42,542 nucleotides of DNA from Paracoccaceae bacterium (GCA_009842205.1 VYFX01000021.1:1-42542); one strand, 5' to 3'. Positions 17,759 to 26,884 are shown, numbered from the stretch's first letter. The notes: generated by a model not told the origin, from the letters alone. Translations and numbers: made by a program.

Positions 17759-17983
17759 TCATCCTGGTGGCGGGAATGGATCTTGCCCGTATGAGTCCCG
17801 ATCTCGGATTCGGCCATCACGGCCGTGGATATACAACTCGGTGCCCTGGTTTTTGGCGATCTTGCGCGCTTCCCTTATAGCTTCCTTCTGTGTATTAAAT
17901 TTCTTGGTTACTTTGTCCGACCCGGTTCTCCGAACCGCCCATTTTCCATCTCGGGGAACAACATGCTGTCCATTTGAAGCCAT
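17759..17983 (-). CDS. Small DUF2188-type protein
   Basis: This 74-residue basic protein contains the DUF2188 pattern: HVVPRDGKWAVRRTGSDK, then KKFNTQKEAIREARKIAKNQ, then ELYIHGRDGRIRDRDSYG and a Pro-rich end DPFPPPG. The function of DUF2188 is unknown. A strong ribosome site (GGAGGG, six bases before the ATG) shows it is a real translated gene. It is immediately upstream of, and partly overlapping or abutting, the TIR-like gene on the same strand, so the two form one transcription unit. The pair could be an effector and a regulator or an antitoxin-like partner, which is speculation. Confidence 0.8.
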   Translation of the reverse strand: MASNGQHVVPRDGKWAVRRTGSDKVTKKFNTQKEAIREARKIAKNQGTELYIHGRDGRIRDRDSYGQDPFPPPG

Positions 17984-17999
17984 CTTACCCTCCGTAGCA

Positions 18000-18259
18000 G
18001 TTTTTCATCACTACAGAGAATAAATAACAATCAATACGGAGTCAAGGGAGACTCTTTTCTTGCAATCAATTTACCATATAACAGAGCGCTTAAAAGGGGA
18101 TCCCTTAATTTCTTTCTTGGAATATAAGCATAAATCCTATTATAGTTTTTACGATTGTGTCACGTAATAACAATCATCTTGATTAAGCTTTATATTACAC
18201 AAATTTTCCGATAAGACCTACCTTTGGGTTGTAATACTATAGCAATCAATAATAGTTTC
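18000..18259. other. Intergenic AT-rich stretch upstream of the DUF2188/TIR-like pair
   Basis: No gene is visible. The promoter of the DUF2188 gene must lie near 18000-18100, but I could not assign -35/-10 boxes. Together with the following small frame it separates the pair from the catabolic operon by more than 500 bases. Confidence 0.4.
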
Positions 18260-18439
18260 TCACCTGCTAGCAAGAGCCTTCAGGGCCTTGCGTCGTCTCC
18301 AATATGTTTTTTCGAATACCTGTTCCGAGGTTGGGGTTTTTCTTTTTAACCTATGGGACTTGACTTTATTGGGATCGGTTTCTTTTCCAGCCCTGGTTTT
18401 TCCATCTGCTATTGGTTGCCGGGTCATCATACTTTCCAT
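18260..18439 (-). CDS. Possible small basic protein, 59 residues
   Basis: An open frame starts at ATG 18439 and ends at TGA 18260. The product is strongly basic: MESMMTRQPIADGK, then DPNKVKSHRLKRKTP and a C-terminal YWRRRKALKAL helix-like part. A GGAAAG lies four bases before the second in-frame ATG, which may be the true start of a slightly shorter protein. I recognise no family. The even spread of Lys/Arg and the absence of any other gene in the stretch make it more plausible than a chance frame, but evidence is weak. Confidence 0.35.
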   Translation of the reverse strand: MESMMTRQPIADGKTRAGKETDPNKVKSHRLKRKTPTSEQVFEKTYWRRRKALKALASR

Positions 18440-18546
18440 GATTGATACTACGATTAAATATACACAATATATAGCGTCATCGGTCCATTGGAAATAACTA
18501 TTCTGCTCATAGATTTTGTTTTCGCGTATCTTTGTAACGATTAGCC

Positions 18547-20280
18547 CTATTGAGTGGTTTCCACAATTACCTCTATGAGAGCAGCCCTTTGCTCATTCAT
18601 GGTTACCTCTATTCCTTTCAGAAGCACATCCTTGAGTTCTGAAAACACATCAACACGCTGTGACCAGGCATTGCTGGCGGCGGCAACCTTGCAAAAATCA
18701 GGTGATGGTTCAAGTGAGGTCAGGGGTACATTGTTCATTCGTGAGGCAAATCCATCAGGGAACATATTCAAGACTGAGTGCTTGACTGCACCCCATTCCC
18801 TGTTATTGAGAACCACAACCAAAATCGGCAAACGCAAGGCTTCAGCTACCTGATGGCAAACGGTCGGGTTGGCAAATAGATAGGACCCATCTCCCATAAT
18901 GGCGATAATCAGCTTTTCAGGATTTGCCATCTTTGCTCCCAGGGCCGAGGGAAAAGACCAACCCAAGCCACCGGAATATGGTTCCTGAAACCAGGAACCA
19001 TGGCTGGTCCTGCCCAGCAAATCGAGATCGGCACCTAGTTCAGAAAATACGGTCGAGTCAAAATCATGTAAAATTTGCCCAAGTACTGAAGACACCGCCT
19101 GCTTGGTTATGACCCCGTATTTAATGGAATTCTCGACAACCTTGGTTCTGTCTGATCTTTTCTTGTCTTGACCAGTGAAGGTGTTTTTTCTCTTTAGGAC
19201 CTTGTCTACTGGAATCTTATTCCTTTTTTTCAATTGCGTCGAAAGTTCAGCTATGATTGCCGATACCTCCCCCGAGATCGTAAGATCGGAGCCAAAGTTG
19301 CGAATGGGGAACCTGGAGAAAAGTGGATCAGGACCTAGGTTTACAATTTTAGCCTTGCTGGAAACCTTGTGGATAGATGGTTGCCAAGGTGCCGGGGAAT
19401 TCAACACAAGGATCAAATCGGCTTTCTCAAGATATAGTTGGGGGTCAGAACCTATGTGAGAAGGATTCTCCGTGGAAACAGTCAATCCCGTAGCCCACCA
19501 TGTACAGGTTGCCATACCGTATTTTTCTATGAGGGCATTCAGTTTCCTGAATGAGGATTCATCGTCACAATCCCTTTGGGTTATCAGTAATGGGAAAGAT
19601 GATTGTTCTAGCCAATCGCATAATAATTCAATCTTATCGACATCGGGCGTGGATTCAAATGTGGCAAAATCCAGTTTGGAAAATAATTTTTGATTATCTA
19701 CCTTCATGCTTATCACTTCCCTGGGGAGTGATAGATATACAGGTCCCTTTGGGGTTGAATTTGCCATGGCATAGGCACGGTCAAGCAATTCCATCAATTG
19801 TTCGGGAAACCTTACCTCATATTCCCATTTGCAGGCTTCCCTTATCAGACTTGCTTGATCAAACATTTCCTGGCCCCACCCTATGGGAACGGTTCTTGAA
19901 CCAAACCTTCCTGTTTCGGTAACAGGTGTTCTACCTGACATCACGATGATGGGGACATTTTCGCAAGCTGCATTTATTATTCCAGTCGTAGCATTGGCCA
20001 GGCCGACATTGGTATGGAGTATTACTGCCTGAGGTGATCTAGAGACCTTGTAGTTGCCATAAGCCATGCCCATGGCAACATGTTCATGTGGCACAAGTAT
20101 GGGTTCTGCAAAAGGAATGCCTTTGAATGTTGCTTCGGCTAGACCTTCGATTATTGGTGGAAAGTCGGTTCCGGAATTGACATAAACCTGTTCTATACCC
20201 AGAACCTTTAATCTGGGAAGTATTAACCCACCAGCAATTGATAGAGTGCTTACAGAATTATGATCTTCATTTTCCGACAT
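18547..20280 (-). CDS. Thiamine-diphosphate-dependent enzyme (acetolactate synthase-like)
   Basis: The protein has three ThDP-enzyme domains over 577 residues. Near residue 65 the N-terminal PYR domain holds VPHEHVAMGMAYG with the catalytic Glu that activates ThDP. The C-terminal PP domain has IMGDGSYLFANPTVCHQ ending in VVLNN, the Mg-ThDP motif. No membrane segments are present. It is not glyoxylate carboligase, which lacks that Glu, and a true acetolactate synthase would be expected with its small subunit. A 2-oxoacid decarboxylase or carboligase acting on the operon's substrate is likely. The frame is open from TTG 20295; ATG 20280 is chosen. It is last in the TRAP operon. Confidence 0.8.
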   Translation of the reverse strand: MSENEDHNSVSTLSIAGGLILPRLKVLGIEQVYVNSGTDFPPIIEGLAEATFKGIPFAEPILVPHEHVAMGMAYGNYKVSRSPQAVILHTNVGLANATTGIINAACENVPIIVMSGRTPVTETGRFGSRTVPIGWGQEMFDQASLIREACKWEYEVRFPEQLMELLDRAYAMANSTPKGPVYLSLPREVISMKVDNQKLFSKLDFATFESTPDVDKIELLCDWLEQSSFPLLITQRDCDDESSFRKLNALIEKYGMATCTWWATGLTVSTENPSHIGSDPQLYLEKADLILVLNSPAPWQPSIHKVSSKAKIVNLGPDPLFSRFPIRNFGSDLTISGEVSAIIAELSTQLKKRNKIPVDKVLKRKNTFTGQDKKRSDRTKVVENSIKYGVITKQAVSSVLGQILHDFDSTVFSELGADLDLLGRTSHGSWFQEPYSGGLGWSFPSALGAKMANPEKLIIAIMGDGSYLFANPTVCHQVAEALRLPILVVVLNNREWGAVKHSVLNMFPDGFASRMNNVPLTSLEPSPDFCKVAAASNAWSQRVDVFSELKDVLLKGIEVTMNEQRAALIEVIVETTQ

Positions 20281-20326
20281 TATTTCCGAATACAAAGTTG
20301 CAAATCAATTAAACATAAAGGATTAT

Positions 20327-21685
20327 CTATCCTGAAGAAAAGGCTGGAAGCCAAAGGGTAATTATGGGAAAGGCCAAGATAAGCCCTACCCTGAGTATTT
20401 CAACGCAAAAGAATGGAATTACTCCCTTGAATGTTTCAATCATAGGGACATCCTTGGCCATCGAAGAAATGACAAATACATTGAGCCCAACCGGAGGTGT
20501 TATCAAACCTAGTTCAACAACAATCAAGGCCAGAATTCCAAACCAGATTTTCAAATCATCGGTACTCATACCAAAGCCTGAGCCCTCGGCACCTTGATAT
20601 ATTCCCCCATTGATTTCACTCAGCACCGGCCAAAGGAATGGTATGACCAGGAGGATCATTGACAGGCTGTCCATCAGGCAGCCAAGAATAATCAGACCGA
20701 TCAGAACCAAAATCAAAACCAAGGTGGGTGAAATACCCGCATCCATCAACCAGGATGCAGTTTCCTGAGGTAATCCAACTCGGGAAAGGAATATTTTCAT
20801 CAGCTCAGCCCCGAGCAGAATGAGATATATCATTCCAGAAGTACCGGCTGTTTCCTTGATTGATTCAATGATGCCATTCCAGTTCAATTGCGATGTGATT
20901 AATCCATGCCCTAATACAAGAAAAACACCGATCGCAGCTGCGGGTGTCGGATTATAGAAACCAAAGAATATCCCCCCAAGAACCAGGCCGAAAATCAGTA
21001 AAACCGGAAAAACTCCCTTAGTTGCCGCGATGAACTCATCGCGTTCGATTTTTGATCCTCTTGGGCCCGATTCTGGAACAACGATAACATAGGCGGCAAT
21101 GGTGAGGATGAACAACAAGGTGGCCATCAGGCCTGGAATGATTGAGGCAAGGAACATTGAGACAATATTGGCTTCAACCACCACTGCATAAATTATCAAA
21201 ACCACTGATGGGGGTATAAGAATACCTAGGACTCCGCCAGCTGCTACCGATCCCGTTGCAAGGGCTCCAGAATATTTATACTTCTTCAGTTCAGGAAGTG
21301 CTACCCTTCCCATGGTGCTGGCAGTTGCCAATGATGACCCACAAACGGCGCCAAATCCTGCACAGGCAGCAATAACGGCCATGGCAGTACCACCCTTCAA
21401 CCATCCCAGCCATGCATTGGCTGCCCGGAACAAGGCAGCAGATAAACCTGAACGGGAAGCCAGACAGCCCATCAGGACAAACATTGGAACCACAGTCAGG
21501 CTGTAAATGGAAAACTGAAAATAGGCCAGCGTTTTCAATTGGTTCAAAACTAGGGCGGGACCATTAATCAAGGTTATTCCCAGACCGCCAACCAATATCA
21601 TTGCATAAGCAATGGGCATCCTGATCATGATCAGAAGAAAGAGGACTACTAGACCAATCAAACCCAAGAATATCGGATCCATCAA
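20327..21685 (-). CDS. TRAP transporter large permease (DctM family)
   Basis: This is the large membrane subunit of a tripartite ATP-independent periplasmic transporter, which imports an organic acid with sodium. It has 452 residues and about twelve hydrophobic segments. Family signatures include GLIGLVVLFLLIMIRMPIAY at the N-terminus, GAVCGSSLATASTMGRVALPEL and the loop GVLGILIPPSVVLIIYAVV, and near the C-terminus GLITPPVGLNVFVI. It overlaps the end of dctQ by four bases (ATGA), showing translational coupling. The substrate is set by the binding protein encoded upstream. Confidence 0.94.
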   Translation of the reverse strand: MMDPIFLGLIGLVVLFLLIMIRMPIAYAMILVGGLGITLINGPALVLNQLKTLAYFQFSIYSLTVVPMFVLMGCLASRSGLSAALFRAANAWLGWLKGGTAMAVIAACAGFGAVCGSSLATASTMGRVALPELKKYKYSGALATGSVAAGGVLGILIPPSVVLIIYAVVVEANIVSMFLASIIPGLMATLLFILTIAAYVIVVPESGPRGSKIERDEFIAATKGVFPVLLIFGLVLGGIFFGFYNPTPAAAIGVFLVLGHGLITSQLNWNGIIESIKETAGTSGMIYLILLGAELMKIFLSRVGLPQETASWLMDAGISPTLVLILVLIGLIILGCLMDSLSMILLVIPFLWPVLSEINGGIYQGAEGSGFGMSTDDLKIWFGILALIVVELGLITPPVGLNVFVISSMAKDVPMIETFKGVIPFFCVEILRVGLILAFPIITLWLPAFSSG

Positions 21686-22173
21686 GCTACCCTTGATAAT
21701 GAATCGAGATAAAAATCCTTAACCGAAATAATCGCTGCGAGAAGTAATAAAATCCAGGAAAACAAAACCGGTACGTATGGAATCCACATAGGTATGAGCA
21801 GGATGGCACTTGTGTATTGATAATTGTATCTGTCAACCATCCCCTGATACATACACCAGAAAAGCAGTAGGGAAAACAACAGGGCAATCAGAGATGAAGC
21901 CAGTCCAAATACTGCTATCAACCTTGGGGATGCCTTGGAGGTAAAAATATCTGCGGTTACATTCGCATTGGTCAATTGACAATAGGGGAGAAAGGCAAAA
22001 ACGGCTATCGCCACTCCCATTTCCGTTAATTCAAAATCTCCAGGAAGGGGATTTCCAATGATTCCACCTGCAACCGAAAAGGTATTCAGAAAAACAACCA
22101 GGAAGAGAAGAACACCACCTGCCAACGCCCACCATGTGACAAGGGACCGGATAAATTTTTCCACAAAATTCAT
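21682..22173 (-). CDS. TRAP transporter small permease (DctQ family)
   Basis: The protein has 163 residues and four predicted membrane helices: around 17-35 (LAGGVLLFLVVFLNTFS), 50-65, 83-105 (GLASSLIALLFSLLLFW) and 130-150. This matches the DctQ subunit that bridges the binding protein and the DctM channel. It lies 21 bases after the dctP stop and overlaps dctM by four bases. Sequence conservation in this family is low; the call rests on topology and the flanking DctP and DctM. Confidence 0.9.
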   Translation of the reverse strand: MNFVEKFIRSLVTWWALAGGVLLFLVVFLNTFSVAGGIIGNPLPGDFELTEMGVAIAVFAFLPYCQLTNANVTADIFTSKASPRLIAVFGLASSLIALLFSLLLFWCMYQGMVDRYNYQYTSAILLIPMWIPYVPVLFSWILLLLAAIISVKDFYLDSLSRVA

Positions 22174-22194
22174 GTACCGGTCCCCAAAATGGAT

Positions 22195-23235
22195 TTAGTT
22201 GGAATTTTCAGCTACCAACATCCTGGCTTTTTCAACAAGCCCCTGGCCATCAATACCCTTTTCAACGACTTCAGAGATCCAGCGATCTACAACCGGTTCC
22301 AAGGCACTGTTGAACACTTGCGTTTCCTCAGGTGTCAGGACGACATGTTCGTTACCGCTTTGAACTGCCAAATTGATGCCAAAATCATCGGCCCCTCGCC
22401 AGATATCACCAACTTGTCCCCACCAATCCTTACCTGATGCATCCTTGAAGGCCTTTTGAATTTCCTCAGGTAAACTGTCCCACCGGGCCTTGTTCATGGA
22501 TACCTGGAAGGTTGTGGTTCCAAACCTTGTCATATCAGATCCTTCAATCTGGTATTTTGTTTGATCCTGCAATTTCAGTGGCGGAATGATTTCCCATGGG
22601 ATAAAGGCACCATCAACCACACCCTTTTGCAGTGCCTGGGGCAATTCCGGAACAGGCATCTGAATTGGATTTGATCCCAAGGCCTCGATGATCCATGCAC
22701 CTGTTCGAGTTGGAATCCTCATATCCAGACCAACCATATCGTCAGGGGACCTTACCAGAGTGTCAGTCATATGTATAGCCTGTCCGGCATGTACATGCAG
22801 GAACATGACTTCAAGTCCGGTATATTCCTGCCTGAGTTCATCTTCGAACATGTCAAAAAGAGCCAAGTTGGCCGAACGGGGGTCGTTTACATAAACAGTT
22901 GGCAGTTCCATTACTTCAGTTCTAGGAAATAGCCCTGGGGTATATCCATTGACAGTCCAAACCAAATCCACAACACCATCACGGGCCTGGCTGACCAATT
23001 CAGCTGGTCGCCCACCAAGACTCATTGAAGGAAATATTTCAATCTTGACCATACCATTTGAATTCTCCTCAACCTGCCTGGCCCAAGGCTCAAGCATCTG
23101 TGTATGGGCAGGAGCCTGCGCACTTAACAGGTGGTGAAGTTTGAATTCATACTCTTGTGCAATCAGAGGGGATACTGCAACAAATAATAGAAAGGAAATT
23201 GCCGTACTAATAATTAATTTAACCTGGGTTTTCAT
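22195..23235 (-). CDS. TRAP substrate-binding protein (DctP family)
   Basis: This periplasmic binding protein has 346 residues. A signal peptide occupies roughly residues 1-26 (hydrophobic IISTAISFLLFVAVSPLIA, cleavage before QEYEF). The DctP fold shows in HHLLSAQAPAHTQML, IEIFPSMSLGGRP and the substrate region MVGLDMRIPTRTG, whose Arg normally contacts the ligand carboxylate. The ligand is therefore likely a small carboxylic acid. It is followed by the two permease genes. Neighbouring enzymes suggest a C5 or branched acid. Confidence 0.93.
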   Translation of the reverse strand: MKTQVKLIISTAISFLLFVAVSPLIAQEYEFKLHHLLSAQAPAHTQMLEPWARQVEENSNGMVKIEIFPSMSLGGRPAELVSQARDGVVDLVWTVNGYTPGLFPRTEVMELPTVYVNDPRSANLALFDMFEDELRQEYTGLEVMFLHVHAGQAIHMTDTLVRSPDDMVGLDMRIPTRTGAWIIEALGSNPIQMPVPELPQALQKGVVDGAFIPWEIIPPLKLQDQTKYQIEGSDMTRFGTTTFQVSMNKARWDSLPEEIQKAFKDASGKDWWGQVGDIWRGADDFGINLAVQSGNEHVVLTPEETQVFNSALEPVVDRWISEVVEKGIDGQGLVEKARMLVAENSN

Positions 23236-23303
23236 TTTCTTTCCCTAAAAATAAATAACTGAAACATAATTGGATTCTATAAAATATTGGTGTGTTTTTT
23301 CAA

Positions 23304-24254
23304 TCAAACTTTTATTTCATAGCCGGGGATTTCTGGTTCATCATCTTCAATTTCTTCAGGAAAGCCCTTACCCAGGATTTTTATTCCACATTGATCTTCA
23401 TAAATTCTGATAATATTGGGAGACCACTCCCGTGATCCATATTTTTGCCCTGCTTCCAGAAAGGTTTTCACCAGCATCGGTGATAAATTCAAATCCAATC
23501 CCACCTTGTCAGCCAGGCTTTGAAACAGTGAAATATCCTTGATGACCAGATCCATGGTAAAATTGATGTTTCTGCTTCCATTGAGTATGACCTGGCTCTC
23601 CGTTTCATGAACAAAGGAGTTGCCTGAGGATATTTTGATTGCTTCGTAAGCGGTATTAAGATCGATATCATTCAACTTGGACGTAACAAGTGCTTCACTG
23701 AGGCTAAGCAGGTTTGCGGTTGCGAGATAGTTTGTTACCACTTTCAGGATGGAAGCAGATCCCAGTTCCCCAGTATGCAGAATTCTTCTTCCCATTGCTG
23801 AAAGTACCGGAAATATCCTGTCGAATGCTTCCCTTTTACACCCGACAAAAATGGAAATGTTTCCCGTTGCTGCCCTGTGGCAACCTCCAGAAACAGGACA
23901 GTCAACTGCGAAGCCACCTCGATCTTCAATCTTTTTCCCCAATCTCTTGACTTCAGCTTCATCCGTAGTACTCATTTCGCACCAGATCTTTCCTTCGGTG
24001 AAGGCTGAAAGGATACCATCATCAGCCTCCAGAACTTGGGCAGAAATCGTGGGTGAAGGCAAGCAGGTAATGATTAATTCACTTGCCCTTGTTACTTCAG
24101 CTGGAGATGAGCATACTTTTGCTCCCAGGTCGCGAAATTTATTTTGACACTCGATTGATATGTCGAAAATTGCAAGGTCAAAGTTATTTCTGAGCAAACT
24201 TGCAGCCAGTTTGCCCCCAACGTTGCCCAAACCAATAAAGCCAATATTTTTCAT
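23304..24254 (-). CDS. 3-hydroxyisobutyrate dehydrogenase-like oxidoreductase
   Basis: This beta-hydroxyacid dehydrogenase uses NAD(P). It has 316 residues with the Rossmann motif GFIGLGNVGGKLA at the N-terminus, substrate loop DCPVSGGCHRAATG, and the catalytic Lys in the GSASILKVVTNYL segment. The specificity is not readable: 3-hydroxyisobutyrate, tartronate semialdehyde and glutarate semialdehyde enzymes all look alike. It lies 98 bases beyond the MmgE/PrpD start-side gene and 68 bases before dctP in the same operon, so it should act on an intermediate of the imported compound. Confidence 0.85.
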   Translation of the reverse strand: MKNIGFIGLGNVGGKLAASLLRNNFDLAIFDISIECQNKFRDLGAKVCSSPAEVTRASELIITCLPSPTISAQVLEADDGILSAFTEGKIWCEMSTTDEAEVKRLGKKIEDRGGFAVDCPVSGGCHRAATGNISIFVGCKREAFDRIFPVLSAMGRRILHTGELGSASILKVVTNYLATANLLSLSEALVTSKLNDIDLNTAYEAIKISSGNSFVHETESQVILNGSRNINFTMDLVIKDISLFQSLADKVGLDLNLSPMLVKTFLEAGQKYGSREWSPNIIRIYEDQCGIKILGKGFPEEIEDDEPEIPGYEIKV

Positions 24255-24352
24255 ACGATTATCCTGTGATAAAGTAATGAGTTTATCTATCCATTCTTAA
24301 ATGAAACAATTTGATTTAGCACCATAGATTTGGGTAATTCAACAATAGTGTT

Positions 24353-25747
24353 TTACTCATTTGCTGATACCCCTTCTAAGATTGTTTCGTTATTTTGATC
24401 CAATAAACCGGTTTGTAAAACACTCGTATTACCATCAGCTGCAAGAAAGGCCTCTGCTGTCGAACGGCAAATCCCACACTCAATCGCTTTTTGTATAATT
24501 TGTGAATCAGTCATGGGATTATTGGAGTCCCCCGGGACATCAATAACTTCAATTTCATGAACATGTCCTGTTCGAAGTGAAATGGTGATTTTCTCGACCG
24601 TATTATGGCTGAATTCACCTGAATCACCTGCAGGCAAATCATAGGCTTCTATCTCTACCAAATCGGTGAGTTTTTGACGTTTTTCTTCCTGAATGATTTG
24701 ATCATCAAAATCCTTGCAAGTAACCTTTTCGCTTATTAATCCTGCTGCGAAACAATATTTAACTGAGAACCGAGCTTCCGAAGCTGTTGTGGGTACACCA
24801 AAATGGGCAACATCATAAAATGGTTTAGGCAATTTTACACGAATTCCGACAATTTCATCTGTCGAGGAAAACTTGGAACGAAGGTTTTGAGCACCAAAAA
24901 TTGCCCGATGAGTATAAGCACAGCTTGGCCATATTTTTCGAGCGACCGGAAATTTTTTCACTGCCTGACCGAATTCCATCTTTTGTGTAATGAAATCAAA
25001 ACCTGATGATTGAGTGGTTCCAAATAGATCAAAATATCCTTTGCTTACATCCCACACCTCACGGTTTGAGGTTACATTTTCCATGGCAAGAAAAGCTGCC
25101 CGTAAACCCGCCTCAGAAGCATTTCCCAAATGTATGGCCTTCGTATCAGTACCAAATTGAGCCTTCAAACCGGCGGAATAACTGGCAGCCAGTGACATTG
25201 CGTATGACATTTGCAATGTGGTCAAGTCAAGCGCTTTACTAACTGCAGCAGCAACACCAATCGGTCCCAGGGTAGCACTTGAATGCCATCCTTTCTCATA
25301 ATGACTATATCCGAATGCCTGACCCAGCCATATTAACGCTTCGTAACCGACAATCCACGCATCACAAACCTGATTGATTGTTAGAGACTTTAATTGTGCC
25401 AAGCTACAGAGAGCTCCGAAGAGTGCAGCACTTGGATGTGTTGATCCCGAAAATTCAAAATCATCATAATCGATTGCATGTGCCCGGACCCCATTAACAA
25501 AGCTTGCTGCAAACAAAGATAAACCAACGCCACCTCCAACCGGTTTAACCTTTCCAAGGGCTTCCCCACTTTCCATAGCTGACATAGCAGCAATGGATTG
25601 ATGCTCTGAAGCACCAATTATCATACATGCAACCGTATCCAGGCAAGCCAGGCGTGCTTCAGTACCATCTTTATCATCAAGGTCCAGGTTCGGTTGACAA
25701 GCCCATTGGGCAAATGTATCGGAAAATCCAGCAAATCCGGAAGACAC
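24353..25747 (-). CDS. MmgE/PrpD family protein
   Basis: The protein has 464 residues and belongs to the MmgE/PrpD family, which includes 2-methylcitrate dehydratase, cis-aconitate decarboxylase and some isomerases. Family marks are HAIDYDDFEFSGSTHPSAAL near residues 90-110, GYEALIWLGQAFG, and WHSSATLGPIGVAAA followed by KAIHLGNASEAGLRAA; YTHRAIFGA and the region KYCFAAGLI are also typical. The start is GTG at 25747, only eight bases after the MaoC gene stop, so these two are coupled. In this operon a role on an unsaturated or branched dicarboxylate is likely. Confidence 0.88.
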   Translation of the reverse strand: MSSGFAGFSDTFAQWACQPNLDLDDKDGTEARLACLDTVACMIIGASEHQSIAAMSAMESGEALGKVKPVGGGVGLSLFAASFVNGVRAHAIDYDDFEFSGSTHPSAALFGALCSLAQLKSLTINQVCDAWIVGYEALIWLGQAFGYSHYEKGWHSSATLGPIGVAAAVSKALDLTTLQMSYAMSLAASYSAGLKAQFGTDTKAIHLGNASEAGLRAAFLAMENVTSNREVWDVSKGYFDLFGTTQSSGFDFITQKMEFGQAVKKFPVARKIWPSCAYTHRAIFGAQNLRSKFSSTDEIVGIRVKLPKPFYDVAHFGVPTTASEARFSVKYCFAAGLISEKVTCKDFDDQIIQEEKRQKLTDLVEIEAYDLPAGDSGEFSHNTVEKITISLRTGHVHEIEVIDVPGDSNNPMTDSQIIQKAIECGICRSTAEAFLAADGNTSVLQTGLLDQNNETILEGVSANE

Positions 25748-25755
25748 GACTATAC

Positions 25756-26598
25756 TCAGAAAACAACCTGTGCCGACATGGCAATTACACCATCATTTCG
25801 TAGTGCCCATAAATCCAGACTGTCATCAACTTCCTTTCCTGCAATTTCAAAGGGTTTAATTCCAGCGATGGGAGCCAAGGCACGAAAAGAATATTGTTTT
25901 GGTTGTTTACCTGTTTGCCGCAATGCTAAATCAATCAATAAAGTGGCAGTTAATGGGCCATGAAAAACCAATCCTTCATAGCCTTCAACATTTCGAGCAT
26001 AATCAACATCATAATGAATTCGATGACCGTTAAAGGTCAAGGCCGAATACCTGAACAGCCTGACTACTGAGGGATGGATCGTTTCAGAGAAATCTACTAA
26101 TACCGAAGTAGGCTTTGGTTCGGATTTTGGTGCACCTGGCAAAGGGTCTTCCCTATAAACAATATCATGTTCTTCAATGATTGCGCTTTGTCCCTCTTGG
26201 CAAATATTATGCTTGATTGTAACAAAGCAAAGTTTTCCAGAACGCCCTTCCTTTTCCATGACCGAAGTAATTGTAGAATGCTTTGTTGCCTTTTTCCCAA
26301 GAACAAGTGGATTTATGAATTCAAACCGTCCCCCTGCCCACATCCTGCGTGGTAATTCAACAGGGGGTAGAAATCTTCCTGTCTTGGGATGACCCTCACG
26401 TCCAAGTTCACTGATAGGTTTTGCTTCAAGAAAATAAAGCCAGTGCCACAGTGGAGGCAAGGGATCTCCAGCATTAAGTGATGGTTTGCGATCAAGGGTT
26501 GCCTGCATGAAATGGGCGGGTTCAAGCCTTAACTTGTCTTCCATAATCATTTCTTGACCTATCCAACTCTGCAGGTCTGGTTTATCCTTGATTGTCAT
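25756..26598 (-). CDS. MaoC/HTD2-type acyl-CoA hydratase (mesaconyl- or itaconyl-CoA hydratase-like)
   Basis: This double hotdog hydratase has 280 residues. The N-terminal half carries the FAS1-like pattern WHWLYFLEAKPISELGREG and LPRRMWAGGRFEF. The C-terminal half holds the hydratase motif RYSALTFNGHRIHYDVDYA, followed by GYEGLVFHGPLTATLL. Together these match the HTD2 group, which includes mesaconyl-C4-CoA hydratase and itaconyl-CoA hydratase. It is first in the operon and directly coupled to the MmgE/PrpD gene. The CoA-thioester nature of the substrate is inferred from the family. No CoA transferase is in the window. Confidence 0.88.
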   Translation of the reverse strand: MTIKDKPDLQSWIGQEMIMEDKLRLEPAHFMQATLDRKPSLNAGDPLPPLWHWLYFLEAKPISELGREGHPKTGRFLPPVELPRRMWAGGRFEFINPLVLGKKATKHSTITSVMEKEGRSGKLCFVTIKHNICQEGQSAIIEEHDIVYREDPLPGAPKSEPKPTSVLVDFSETIHPSVVRLFRYSALTFNGHRIHYDVDYARNVEGYEGLVFHGPLTATLLIDLALRQTGKQPKQYSFRALAPIAGIKPFEIAGKEVDDSLDLWALRNDGVIAMSAQVVF

Positions 26599-26884
26599 AT
26601 TTGTATCTTTTTTTTATCGGCTTATTAAATCCGATTACTTGTTATCGAATATTTTGTCAGGATTTTATACACAACCTGTCTTTTGCTTTGGCTAAATAAT
26701 TATTTGTATATTCTACTAGAACTATCAAACAAAAGCGTTGGGAACTTTCGCAGTTGCAAATTACTGTTTTGGTTTATGTATTGCAGGAAGGTAGGCAAGT
26801 TATACCCATGCATCAGATCAAAAATAGCAATCAATTCAGTTCTTGTCCTGATCCTAATCCCATTTTATCTTCGTTTGAAAAGTA

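Noticed and set aside
18288-18497. 69-residue plus-strand frame
   Set aside because: The opposite strand has a basic frame with better coding character; this one looks like its shadow.
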